From: JAGVLN01 sp964515755
Lineage (GTDB): Bacteria; Pseudomonadota; Alphaproteobacteria; Rickettsiales; JABSSG01
Length of the DNA stretch: 33,014 bases
Assembly: GCA_964515755.1 (NCBI GenBank)
Contig: CAZEVK010000016.1
Location: forward strand, 1 to 33,014
Direction of reading: 5' to 3'
Numbering within the stretch: position 1 is the first letter of the stretch; each line of letters begins with the position of its first letter. The position numbers were made by a program, and so were the translations under genes. The notes under the pieces were generated by a model. The model saw only the letters and a program-made list of their open reading frames with translations. It ran no database searches and had not been told where the DNA came from. Of the stretch, positions 7,891 through 16,230 are shown piece after piece.

Positions 7891-7990
7891 GAATAATTGG
7901 TTATTAAATTTAGTGAGTATACACTATGTTAATCTAAAATTAATTTTTGTATATTATAATTAATATAATCCTTTATTTAAGTAACGATAC

Positions 7991-9220
7991 GTGAAAAAGA
8001 ATTCAAATCTAGTTACGGTGGTAGATGTAGGTGATACCAAAGTTGTTTGCTTAATGGCAAAAGCTAGCCACACTGGAGAAATTAGTATTATTGGTGTTGG
8101 GCATCAAATTTCGGAAGGATTTAAATCTGGTATCATTACAGATATGAAAGCTCTTAGGTCATCTATTATTGCAGCAATCTATGCAGCAGAACAAATGGCA
8201 TCTATAAGTGTTAATAGTGTTATAGTAAATTTATCTACTCCTCAGACTAAGTCTTTTATTGCACGAGCGCAAGTTAATCTGGCAGGAAGACAAATACTAA
8301 ATAGTGACATACAAAGGTTGGTCAACTTATCTTTGGATAAGGTAGATCATTCAAAAGAAGATATTTTATATTTCTCACCCTTAAAATATGATGTTGATGA
8401 TATAAAAAACATTACAAACCCAGAATTTATGTTCGCTAGTCTTGTTAAAATAGACACATGCGTTACTACAGTTCCAAATAATATTTTAGTGAATATGGCT
8501 AGTTGCTTTTCAGGTTGTCATATTAAAATTTCGGATTTCGTCCTGACTTCCTATGCCTCTGCAATTGCTTGTATGTTAAAAGAGGAAATGACCAGGGGTG
8601 CTATATTAATAGATATTGGTGGTGGTTCTACTAATATTTGTGTATTTGAGGAAGAGCGATTAATTTTTAGTGGGACAATTTCTATTGGCGGCAAAAACAT
8701 TACTAAAGATATAGCGAATTTTTTCTCAATTAATTTATCTGAAGCTGAAAAGATAAAAGTTGTTCATGGCAGCGCGGTAAATGTTTATGCTGATGAGGAT
8801 AAGTCGATACTGGTTAAACAATTTAGTGATGATCCGGATCAAGAGCCAAATTCTATTAAAAACTCTTTATTAAATCAAGTAATTGCGGCTAGGGTAGAAG
8901 AGATATTTATTTTGGTAAAAGAAAAAATGTCGAACTATGGTTTTAAAAATGTAAGCAAAAAGACTATAGTTGTTACTGGTGGAACGAGTCAATTGCCTAA
9001 TATTTTTGAAGTAGCTAGTAATGTATTAGGTTCCAAAATTCGCCTTGGGCTGCCTCGTATTTCAATGATTGATACTACTTATACGAGAGATCCAGCCTTC
9101 TCAACTAGTATAGGGATGATAAAATATTATTATATGTCAGAATATCAGAAGCAGAAATATACTAGTAAAAATACTACTATATTAGGAAAAATGGTTTCCT
9201 GGTTACAACAAAATTTTTAA
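7991..9220 (+). CDS. ftsA: Cell division protein FtsA
   Basis: Actin-like ATPase that tethers FtsZ to the membrane and recruits the divisome. Starts with GTG. The 409 residues show the actin-fold phosphate loops VVDVGDTKVVCLM (about 10-22) and ILIDIGGGSTNICVF, and the adenosine loop VVTGGTSQLPN. The 1C domain typical of FtsA lies between the first two. The C-terminus ends in GKMVSWLQQNF, an amphipathic helix of the kind that anchors FtsA to the membrane. No ftsQ or ftsZ is next to it, so the usual division cluster is broken up here, as is common in reduced Rickettsiales genomes. Confidence 0.93.
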   Translation: MKKNSNLVTVVDVGDTKVVCLMAKASHTGEISIIGVGHQISEGFKSGIITDMKALRSSIIAAIYAAEQMASISVNSVIVNLSTPQTKSFIARAQVNLAGRQILNSDIQRLVNLSLDKVDHSKEDILYFSPLKYDVDDIKNITNPEFMFASLVKIDTCVTTVPNNILVNMASCFSGCHIKISDFVLTSYASAIACMLKEEMTRGAILIDIGGGSTNICVFEEERLIFSGTISIGGKNITKDIANFFSINLSEAEKIKVVHGSAVNVYADEDKSILVKQFSDDPDQEPNSIKNSLLNQVIAARVEEIFILVKEKMSNYGFKNVSKKTIVVTGGTSQLPNIFEVASNVLGSKIRLGLPRISMIDTTYTRDPAFSTSIGMIKYYYMSEYQKQKYTSKNTTILGKMVSWLQQNF

Positions 9221-9250
9221 AAAGCCAACTCATATAAAAAGATAGATAAG

Positions 9251-10873
9251 ATGATCACTATTACAGACTTGGCCATGAGTTATGGCCCTAAATTGTTATT
9301 TACGGAAGTAAATCTCATTATTAACAAGGGCAATAGATATGGGTTAGTTGGTGCCAATGGTGCTGGCAAGTCTACTTTACTTAGAGTGATTGCTGGAGAA
9401 GAAGAAACTAGTTTTGGCGATGTAAGTATCATGAAAAACACTCGTATCGGTTGGCTAAAACAAGATCAATTTCGTTATGAAAATGTTTCTATAATTAATA
9501 CTGTTATAGCTGGCAAAGAAGAATTATGGAGTGCGTTACAGGAAAGAGATGCAATAATAGCACAAGAAGTGTGTGATGATAAAGCTGGCTATAGGCTTGG
9601 AGAACTTGAAGAGATTATCTTAAATAATGATGGTTATAATGCTGAACCTTTTGCTGCGGAGTTGCTAAGCGGTCTTGGTATTAAAGAAGAATATCACAAT
9701 AAGCCGCTTTCAGTATTGTCTGGCGGATATAAATTAAGGGTATTACTAGCACAGAGTTTATTTAATAATCCAGACGTATTAATGCTGGATGAGCCGACCA
9801 ATCATTTGGATATGATTTCTATATACTGGCTAGAGAACTATTTAAAGCAAAAATTTAAAGGTGCTTTAGTGTTTATTTCTCATGATGTTGCGTTCCTCAA
9901 TAACATATCAACGCATATTCTAGATATAGATTATGGTGAGGTTCAGGAATATGTAGGTAATTATAACTTTTTTGTTCAAGAAAAGCGCTTGATTGTTGAG
10001 CGTAAATTGCATGAGCGCACTTATATAGAAAAGAAAATTGCTCATATGAGAGTTTTTGTTGAGAAATTTAGAGCTTCAGCAACTCGCTCTAAACAAGCTC
10101 TATCGAGAGAAAAATTAATAGATAAAATAGAGATGCCTGATATTCAGAAAAGCTCCAGAGCCAGTCCCAACTTTGAGTTTAAAATAAAGAGACCATCAGG
10201 TAAGGTAGTGATCAAAGTTGATGATGTTGCTAAGAGTTTTGGAGAGAAGAAAGTTTTAAGTAAGGTGAGCTTTAGTATTCTCAAAGGAGAAAAAGTTATC
10301 ATTGTTGGACCAAATGGTATTGGTAAATCTACATTGTTGAAAATTATTTTAGGAAAGTTAATAGCGGATCAAGGCAACTATGAGTGGGGATATGAAACAC
10401 AAATCTCATATTTTGCTCAAGATCATCACGATTTGTTAAACGAGAATATTACAGCATTTGAATGGCTGTCTAATCAAGCTACGAGCGAGCTTGTAGGAAA
10501 AATTAGAACGGTTATGGGTCGAATGTTGTTTCGTCAAGATGAGGCTTACAAAAATATTTTGAGTTTGAGTGGAGGTGAAGGAGCAAGGTTATTATTAGCT
10601 AAAATTATGCTTGAAGAGGGTAATGTGTTAATTCTTGATGAACCAACTAATCATTTGGATATTGAAGCTAAAAATGCACTTAAAAAAGCATTAGTTGAAT
10701 ATACGGGTACATTAATTATGGTAACTCATGATCGTGATTTTGCTAGTAATATTGGAACAAGAGTTCTAGCACTTTCAGAAAAAGGAATAACAGACTTCAA
10801 AGGTAAATATAAAGAGTATCTAGAAAAACATGGTAAAGATTATCTAAATCGAGAATGGGTAGCAAAAAATTGA
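9251..10873 (+). CDS. ybiT: ABC-F family ATPase, YbiT type
   Basis: Soluble twin-ATPase protein of the ABC-F family, which act on ribosomes. It has no membrane segments. The 540 residues hold two ABC cassettes: Walker A GANGAGKST (34-42) and GPNGIGKST (about 353-361); signatures LSGGYKLRVLLAQ and LSGGEGARLLLAK; Walker B LMLDEPTNHLD and LILDEPTNHLD. The interdomain linker carries FVEKFRASATRSKQALSR. Wording such as GNRYGLVGANG, FEWLSNQ and the closing FKGKYKEYLEKHGKDYL matches YbiT more closely than Uup, EttA or YheS. It follows ftsA by 30 bases and ends flush against the convergent DUF1003 remnant. The exact ribosomal role is not established. Confidence 0.9.
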   Translation: MITITDLAMSYGPKLLFTEVNLIINKGNRYGLVGANGAGKSTLLRVIAGEEETSFGDVSIMKNTRIGWLKQDQFRYENVSIINTVIAGKEELWSALQERDAIIAQEVCDDKAGYRLGELEEIILNNDGYNAEPFAAELLSGLGIKEEYHNKPLSVLSGGYKLRVLLAQSLFNNPDVLMLDEPTNHLDMISIYWLENYLKQKFKGALVFISHDVAFLNNISTHILDIDYGEVQEYVGNYNFFVQEKRLIVERKLHERTYIEKKIAHMRVFVEKFRASATRSKQALSREKLIDKIEMPDIQKSSRASPNFEFKIKRPSGKVVIKVDDVAKSFGEKKVLSKVSFSILKGEKVIIVGPNGIGKSTLLKIILGKLIADQGNYEWGYETQISYFAQDHHDLLNENITAFEWLSNQATSELVGKIRTVMGRMLFRQDEAYKNILSLSGGEGARLLLAKIMLEEGNVLILDEPTNHLDIEAKNALKKALVEYTGTLIMVTHDRDFASNIGTRVLALSEKGITDFKGKYKEYLEKHGKDYLNREWVAKN

Positions 10874-11396
10874 TTATCCAGTTTTTTTGTTTAGATACTT
10901 ATTTAGGGCTACTAGCGTTTCTTCCATATGGTTTAAGCTTTCTAATTGTATTTTTTGTATACCTAGCAACACAGTCATTTGTTCGGTGATTATCAGATCT
11001 ATCTTATTATTTAGCTCTCTTGTTTGCAGCTCTGCTTTTAAATTGATCAAACATTCGTGCTCACTTCTTTTTCTTTCTTTTTTTGCTTGGCGATTTTGGC
11101 TCATTAAAATTATAGGAGCTTGAAAAACAGCTAGGCAAGATAGTATTAAGTTTAATAATATAAATGGATAGTAGTCGAAAGCCTTTTTACCCATAGTGTT
11201 ATTTATTAATACCCAGGCTACTATTAATGTAGTAAATAGCATTATAAATTTCCAGCTACCGCCGAATAAAGCTACTTTATCAGCTAATTTTTCGCTAAAT
11301 GTAAGATTTTCTTTATCTATGTCTCTTGAAAATTTTTCTAACTAGGGAATCTTCTTCTTGCAAACTATCAATTACAATACGATTCAGATGTGCCAT
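10874..11396 (-). pseudogene. DUF1003 membrane protein gene broken by a frameshift
   Basis: The downstream part (10874-11341) reads LEKFSRDIDKENLTFSEKL, ADKVALFGGSWKFIMLF, then two membrane segments with the DUF1003 hallmarks FDYYPFILLNLILSCLAVFQ and APIILMSQNRQ. After these comes a hydrophilic coiled tail. A start at the internal ATG 11242 would cut off family residues that clearly continue upstream, until an in-frame TAG at 11342-11344. The missing N-terminal piece is in another frame: MAHLNRIVIDSLQEEDSLVR from 11396, running to a stop at 11313-11315. Removing one base in the A4T5 run at 11329-11337 joins the two. The family has no firmly known function. It could be a real inactivation or a sequencing error. 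Confidence 0.75.
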
Positions 11397-11531
11397 ATGC
11401 AGATTTTCTTTTTTATATATTCTATATTTTGTTTGCTTGTTTTATTCACTTTTATCTCTTTTTGGATGAAGATTTAATTGTAACTGTGTTGTTAAGAAAA
11501 TCAATAGCTGTTGGCCATTTTACAACTTATC

Positions 11532-11560
11532 TTGACCATTATCTTAACATTCTTTAGAAT
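11532..11560 (+). promoter_or_regulatory. Sigma70-type promoter for the phoU-gpmI-lepB-rnc-era unit
   Basis: TTGACC (11532-11537), exactly 17 bases, TAGAAT (11555-11560). Predicted start near 11567, 29 bases before the phoU GTG. The rest of the gap 11397-11595 shows no gene and no recognisable RNA. Confidence 0.6.
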
Positions 11561-11595
11561 CAATTGAGTATTATTAAGCAAATAAAAGGTTTTTT

Positions 11596-12264
11596 GTGAA
11601 TCAGCATATAGTTCAGTCTTATGACAAGGAGCTTCATAAGCTCACTAAATCCATTATAGAAATGGGAGAATTGGTTAACAAAATGTTGCTTATTCAGTAC
11701 AACGCTGTTGATAAGCCTAGTACCAGTTATGCTTCTGAGGCTGAGGCTTTAGATACAAAAATCAACAAATATGATTTAGAAATAGAGCAGCAAGCTACTA
11801 TTCTTATTGCCACAAGGCAGCCACTTGCTATAGATTTAAGGCAAATTACCTCTGCTATTAAAATCGCTGTTATTTTGGAGCGTATGGGTGATCTTTCTAA
11901 GAATGTTACTAGAAGGGTTTCTATGGTTTCGAATACTCTTCATAGAGACCTTCTCGAAGATATAAATAAAATGACTGAAACATTGATAGCGATGTTAGTA
12001 AAGATACTTAATGCAATTAAAGTACTTGACCTTAATAGCGCATTAGATGTAATTGAAAAGGATGCTTATATAGATGCTCTTTACTCAACTTTAATCAATA
12101 AGCTCTCTTCTGTTGTTCTTAAAGATAAGGAGATAACACAGTCAATGATGCAATTGATTATTGCTATCAAGAATATAGAGAGGATGGGTGATTATATAGC
12201 AAAATTAGCAAAAATCCTTTATTATATAGTCACGGGGGAGACTATTACTACTCGCCCTGTTTAG
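11596..12264 (+). CDS. phoU: Phosphate transport/signalling regulator PhoU
   Basis: PhoU proteins sense PstSCAB activity and damp phosphate uptake and PhoR signalling. The 222 residues form the usual two three-helix PhoU repeats. Each has the metal-binding E-R/N-xx-D pattern: VILERMGDLSKNVTRR in the first and IKNIERMGDYIAKLAK in the second. The GTG start is preceded by AAAGGT. Unlike the usual order pstSCAB-phoU-phoB, this gene is about 6 kb upstream of pstC and heads a unit with gpmI 10 bases downstream, behind its own promoter. Confidence 0.93.
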   Translation: MNQHIVQSYDKELHKLTKSIIEMGELVNKMLLIQYNAVDKPSTSYASEAEALDTKINKYDLEIEQQATILIATRQPLAIDLRQITSAIKIAVILERMGDLSKNVTRRVSMVSNTLHRDLLEDINKMTETLIAMLVKILNAIKVLDLNSALDVIEKDAYIDALYSTLINKLSSVVLKDKEITQSMMQLIIAIKNIERMGDYIAKLAKILYYIVTGETITTRPV

Positions 12265-12274
12265 TAGGTGTAAT

Positions 12275-13822
12275 ATGTCCTCTGTTAAAAGAAAAAAACC
12301 TGTAGTTTTATGTGTGTTAGATGGCTGGGGTATTGCTCCTGAAAAAGCCCAAGTAATGGATCTTGATAATGCAATAATAGGTGCTAATCCTAGGTTTTAT
12401 AACTCTTTGCTAAGTAAGTATCCTCATTCTAAGCTTGCCACCTCCGGAAAAGCTGTTGGGTTGCCTGAGGGGCAAATGGGTAATTCTGAAGTAGGTCATA
12501 TGACCATTGGAAGTGGTAGAATTATTTATCAGGATCTTCCAAGAATTAGCAAAGCTATTAACTCCGGCGAAATTAATAATAATCCTGATCTTCAAAAATT
12601 AATTAAAATATTGCAGGAGAATAAGAAGGCTTGTCATGTAGTAGGACTTGCTTCTGATGGTGGTGTTCATTCGCACTTAGAGCATTTAATTTTTCTTGCT
12701 AATTTTGTTTCTGACCAGGGCATTAAAGTTCAATTGCATATTGTCACTGATGGGAGAGATACTGCTCCTAGACTTTCTGAGAGATTTATAAAGCAAATAA
12801 CTGCTATAGATAATAAATTGGTTTCGATTGCTACTATAGGTGGTCGTTATTACGCTATGGATAGGGACAAAAGATATGAACGCACAAAAAAATACTATGA
12901 TGTGATTACCTTAGGTGTAAATAAAACATTTGATGATCCCTTTGAAGTTATAAATAAAAGTTATAGTGAAGGTGTTACTGATGAATTCATATTACCGCAA
13001 TCAGCAAACGATTATTCAGGAATGGAAGAGGGAGATGCTATTATTATAGCTAATTTTAGGTCTGATCGTGTAAAGCAGCTGTCTTTATCTTTGTTTGATC
13101 CAAGTTTTTCTGAGTTTAAGCCAGATAAAAAAATTAACTTTTCTATTGCATTAACGATGACTGAATATTCTAAGCAGATTAGTAAATTTTTTACTGCTAT
13201 TTTTAAAACTTATGCTATTAAAAACACGCTTCCAGAAGTTTTGTCTTTGAATAGACTTTCTCAGTTACGTATAGCTGAAACGGAAAAATACGCTCATGTT
13301 ACATATTTCTTTAATGCTGGAACAGAAATGCCATTTACAGGAGAGGATCGAATATTGATTGACTCTCCTCAGGTCGCTACTTATGATTTGCAACCAGAGA
13401 TGTCTTCTTATCAACTTACAAATAAGCTAGTGGCAAGTATTGCTAGTGGCAAATATGATTTTATACTTGTAAATTTTGCTAATACAGATATGGTTGGGCA
13501 TACAGGAGATTATCATGCTGCGGTCAAAGCAGTACAGGCAGTTGATCAATCTTTAGAGAGAGTATATTCTGCTGTAGAAAAGGAAGAAGGGGTTTTGATA
13601 GTTACTGCTGATCATGGTAATGCGGAGCAGATGTATGATGAAAAAAACCATACTATACATACTTCTCACACTACTTATCCCGTACCCTTTATTTTAATAG
13701 GTGAAGGTAATGTACGAGTCAGAGATGGTAATTTATCAGATATTGCACCAACAATATTAGCTTTATTAGATATAAGCATACCACAGGAAATGACAGGAAA
13801 AAGTTTAATTATAAAGAAGTAA
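12275..13822 (+). CDS. gpmI: 2,3-bisphosphoglycerate-independent phosphoglycerate mutase
   Basis: Interconverts 3- and 2-phosphoglycerate using two Mn ions, in glycolysis or gluconeogenesis. The 515 residues are full length. PVVLCVLDGWGIAP (9-22) gives the metal-binding Asp, and GQMGNSEVGHMTIGSG (67-81) has the phosphorylated Ser at 71. HIVTDGRDTAP and GGRYYAMDRDKRY line the substrate pocket. The C-terminal metal sites are NFANTDMVGHTGD, VTADHGNAEQM and HTSHTTYPVPF. Classic Rickettsia species lack most glycolytic enzymes, whereas Anaplasmataceae keep gpmI, so its presence is informative about lineage. It lies between phoU (10 bases) and lepB (2 bases). Confidence 0.95.
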   Translation: MSSVKRKKPVVLCVLDGWGIAPEKAQVMDLDNAIIGANPRFYNSLLSKYPHSKLATSGKAVGLPEGQMGNSEVGHMTIGSGRIIYQDLPRISKAINSGEINNNPDLQKLIKILQENKKACHVVGLASDGGVHSHLEHLIFLANFVSDQGIKVQLHIVTDGRDTAPRLSERFIKQITAIDNKLVSIATIGGRYYAMDRDKRYERTKKYYDVITLGVNKTFDDPFEVINKSYSEGVTDEFILPQSANDYSGMEEGDAIIIANFRSDRVKQLSLSLFDPSFSEFKPDKKINFSIALTMTEYSKQISKFFTAIFKTYAIKNTLPEVLSLNRLSQLRIAETEKYAHVTYFFNAGTEMPFTGEDRILIDSPQVATYDLQPEMSSYQLTNKLVASIASGKYDFILVNFANTDMVGHTGDYHAAVKAVQAVDQSLERVYSAVEKEEGVLIVTADHGNAEQMYDEKNHTIHTSHTTYPVPFILIGEGNVRVRDGNLSDIAPTILALLDISIPQEMTGKSLIIKK

Positions 13823-13824
13823 AT

Positions 13825-14532
13825 ATGAAATACTTAATTGATAATTCTAAAAGTTTGTTAATTGCTATAATTTTAGCAGTAATTTTTCGTTCAGTTTTAT
13901 ATGAGCCGTATCTTATTCCTTCAGGGTCTATGATACCTACTTTGTTAGTTGGAGATAGAATATTTATATCCAAATTTGAATATGGAATAAGTAACTTTTC
14001 ATTTCCTTTTGAACCTTCTGTTTTTGATGGAAGAATTTTGGAATTTAACAAGCCGAGTTGTGGAGATGTTGTGGTTTTTAAGCAAAAAAGCGGTGATGGG
14101 TATACTACCTATATAAAAAGATTGATTGGACTGCCAGGTGATACAGTACAAATGATCGGTGGAGTACTTCATGTTAATGATAAACCGGTATCAAAAGTTA
14201 AGGCTGATTCTTTTGATTTAGACGGAGAGATAGTACCACAATTTATTGAAACATTGCCAAATGGAGTTTTTTACTATACTTTAGATACATATAATAGCCC
14301 AGTGGACAACACTATAAAATATATAGTTCCAGTAAATAATTATTTTTTTATGGGTGATAATCGCGATAGTTCGCGCGATAGCAGGTATTTAGATGGCATA
14401 GGTTTTGTGCCTGCAGAAAATCTTTTAGGAAAAGCTAAGTTTATTTTCTTTTCAACTTCGGCACATTGGTATGACGTTTTAGGTTGGTTTACAAAATTGC
14501 GTTATAATCGTCTTTTTAAAACAGTTGATTAA
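13825..14532 (+). CDS. lepB: Signal peptidase I
   Basis: Inner-membrane Ser/Lys protease that removes signal peptides from exported proteins. The 235 residues start with one membrane segment (about 9-23), after which the catalytic domain faces the periplasm. The nucleophile Ser35 lies in IPSGSMIPTLLVGD and the general base Lys98 in TTYIKRLIGLPGD. NNYFFMGDNRDSSRDSRYLD is box E. All key residues are intact. It starts 2 bases after gpmI, and rnc follows 5 bases later; lepB-rnc-era is a widely conserved order that couples secretion to RNA processing genes. Confidence 0.95.
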   Translation: MKYLIDNSKSLLIAIILAVIFRSVLYEPYLIPSGSMIPTLLVGDRIFISKFEYGISNFSFPFEPSVFDGRILEFNKPSCGDVVVFKQKSGDGYTTYIKRLIGLPGDTVQMIGGVLHVNDKPVSKVKADSFDLDGEIVPQFIETLPNGVFYYTLDTYNSPVDNTIKYIVPVNNYFFMGDNRDSSRDSRYLDGIGFVPAENLLGKAKFIFFSTSAHWYDVLGWFTKLRYNRLFKTVD

Positions 14533-14537
14533 CTTGC

Positions 14538-15233
14538 ATGAATGATTTGTACTCATTATTTAATTACCAATTTATTAATCAAGACCTTCTAAAACAAGCT
14601 TTAACTCATCCAAGTGTTGCTCAGAATATTTCTCGTATAAAAGTACCTCATTACGAAAGACTTGAACTGCTCGGAGACGCGGTTTTGTCTTTGGTAATTA
14701 CTGAGTGGTTAATAAAACATTATCCGGCTGATGATGAGGGAAGTTTAGCAAAAAAAAGAGCCTCTTTAATCTGTGGTGATATTCTATGCGAAATTGCCTT
14801 TAATCTGAATATAAAAGAGCATATCATCATGTCTGATGGTGAAGAAAAATCAGGAGGAAGAGAGAGTCGTAGAATTTTAGAAAATGTTGTTGAATCTTTG
14901 ATTGGAGCTATATATATGGATGGTGGTCTTGTGCCTTGTAAAGAGTTTGTATATAAATTTTGGTCTCAGGCTTTTGAAAACACAGCTATTACACCAGTAG
15001 ATCCAAAAGCATATTTACAGGAATGGGCTCAAAAAAATGGCAAAGCTATACCCAACTATCATATAATAGCACAAGAAGGGCCAGCACATAAGCCAGTATT
15101 CACTATTGAGGTAATAGTAGAAGGTATGCCTAAATTTTCATCACAAGGTGCTTCTAGAAAATCAGCAGAAAAACTTGCTGCAGAACAATTAATTTCTTAC
15201 ATAGATAAAACAAAAGATGAATCAGCAGTTTAA
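14538..15233 (+). CDS. rnc: Ribonuclease III
   Basis: Double-strand-specific endonuclease for rRNA and mRNA processing. The 231 residues hold the RNase III domain followed by a double-stranded RNA-binding domain (about 155-225, beginning DPKAYLQEWAQKNGKAIPNY). The catalytic motif HYERLELLGDAVLSL supplies Glu40 and Asp47. The second metal site reads ENVVESLIGAIYMDGG, with Glu119 intact and Asn116 where E. coli has Asp; Asn there is common in the family. The end overlaps the start of era by 17 bases, pointing to coupled translation. Confidence 0.95.
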   Translation: MNDLYSLFNYQFINQDLLKQALTHPSVAQNISRIKVPHYERLELLGDAVLSLVITEWLIKHYPADDEGSLAKKRASLICGDILCEIAFNLNIKEHIIMSDGEEKSGGRESRRILENVVESLIGAIYMDGGLVPCKEFVYKFWSQAFENTAITPVDPKAYLQEWAQKNGKAIPNYHIIAQEGPAHKPVFTIEVIVEGMPKFSSQGASRKSAEKLAAEQLISYIDKTKDESAV

Positions 15234-16107
15234 TACTAAGTCTAATTGGATTACTTTTATAGGCGCCCCTAATGCCGGAAAATCAACTTTGCTCAATAGA
15301 ATTATTGGCACCAAGATATCAATAGTAAGTCCAAAAGTACAAACCACTCGCACCTTACTTAAGGGTATAAAAGTTGTAGGAAATACGCAATTAGTTTTTG
15401 CAGATACGCCTGGAATATTTAAGAAATCAAAAAACCAATTAGAAGAATATATGCTGAATTGTGCATGGGGAAGTTTGCAAGAGGCTAATCAGGTGTGCTT
15501 GCTAATAGATTGTACTAAATATGATGAGGCTAATACCGAATATTTAATTGATCAATTGGTAGCTCAGAATATTAAAATTATTTTGATTATTACTAAAATA
15601 GATTTAATTAAAAAACATCTTTTATTGCCTATAACCGAGAAATTAACTGAGAATCGTGATATTTTTGAGAAGATATTTATGATTTCAGCTTTACATAATG
15701 ATGGATTAAAAGATCTCGAGGATTATTTTATTAGAAATGCTAAAGAGTCACCGTGGTTTTTCAATGCAGAAGATATTACAAATGCGCCTTTACGTTTTTT
15801 AGTTGCAGAGATGATTCGAGAGAAGGTCTTTCTTTATACTGATCAAGAATTACCGTATAATATTGCAATTGAGACAGAGGCATGGAAGGAGACAAACTCT
15901 CTTGCTTCAATTACAGTTGTTATAAAAGTGGTTAAACTTAGTCATAAAAAGATAATTATTGGCAAAGCTGGTCAGTTAATAAAGCAAATAGGTATCAAAG
16001 CACGACAAGATATAGAGTTGTTATTAGGTAAAAAAGTATTCTTAACATTATTTGTTAAAATTACAGATTGGGATAAGAATATCCATGAAGCTGTTAGTTT
16101 TCATTAA
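15217..16107 (+). CDS. era: GTPase Era
   Basis: Essential GTPase that binds the 3' end of 16S rRNA during 30S assembly. The 296 residues are typical. G1 GAPNAGKST lies at 16-24, the switch region SPKVQTTRTLLKG follows, then G3 DTPG (63-66) and G4 TKIDLI. The C-terminal KH domain contains KKIIIGKAGQLIKQIGIKAR. The start ATG lies inside the end of rnc, and no later start keeps the G1 loop. It is the last gene of the phoU-gpmI-lepB-rnc-era run; 123 non-coding bases follow before htpG. Confidence 0.95.
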   Translation: MNQQFNTKSNWITFIGAPNAGKSTLLNRIIGTKISIVSPKVQTTRTLLKGIKVVGNTQLVFADTPGIFKKSKNQLEEYMLNCAWGSLQEANQVCLLIDCTKYDEANTEYLIDQLVAQNIKIILIITKIDLIKKHLLLPITEKLTENRDIFEKIFMISALHNDGLKDLEDYFIRNAKESPWFFNAEDITNAPLRFLVAEMIREKVFLYTDQELPYNIAIETEAWKETNSLASITVVIKVVKLSHKKIIIGKAGQLIKQIGIKARQDIELLLGKKVFLTLFVKITDWDKNIHEAVSFH

Positions 16108-16163
16108 ATACAAATAATCGATCTATATCAAATTTAATATTAAAAATTTATTTGGAATAGATA

Positions 16164-16192
16164 TTGAAAAAGCATCTTATCAAATATAAATA
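16164..16192 (+). promoter_or_regulatory. Possible promoter for htpG
   Basis: TTGAAA (16164-16169) with TATAAA (16185-16190, spacing 15) or TAAATA (16187-16192, spacing 17). TTGAAA also suits the -35 of heat-shock promoters, but the matching CCCCAT -10 is absent. Weak call in AT-rich DNA. Confidence 0.35.
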
Positions 16193-16230
16193 ATAATCAT
16201 TGTCTAACGTATAATGAAAAAGGAAAAATT

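Noticed and set aside
13809..14051. An 80-codon open frame antisense to the lepB start
   Set aside because: Shadow of lepB; no ribosome binding site or recognisable motif.
14538..15233. Asn116 in place of a metal-site Asp of RNase III, considered as a catalytic defect
   Set aside because: Asn at this position is common in active bacterial RNase III enzymes, and Glu40, Asp47 and Glu119 are intact.
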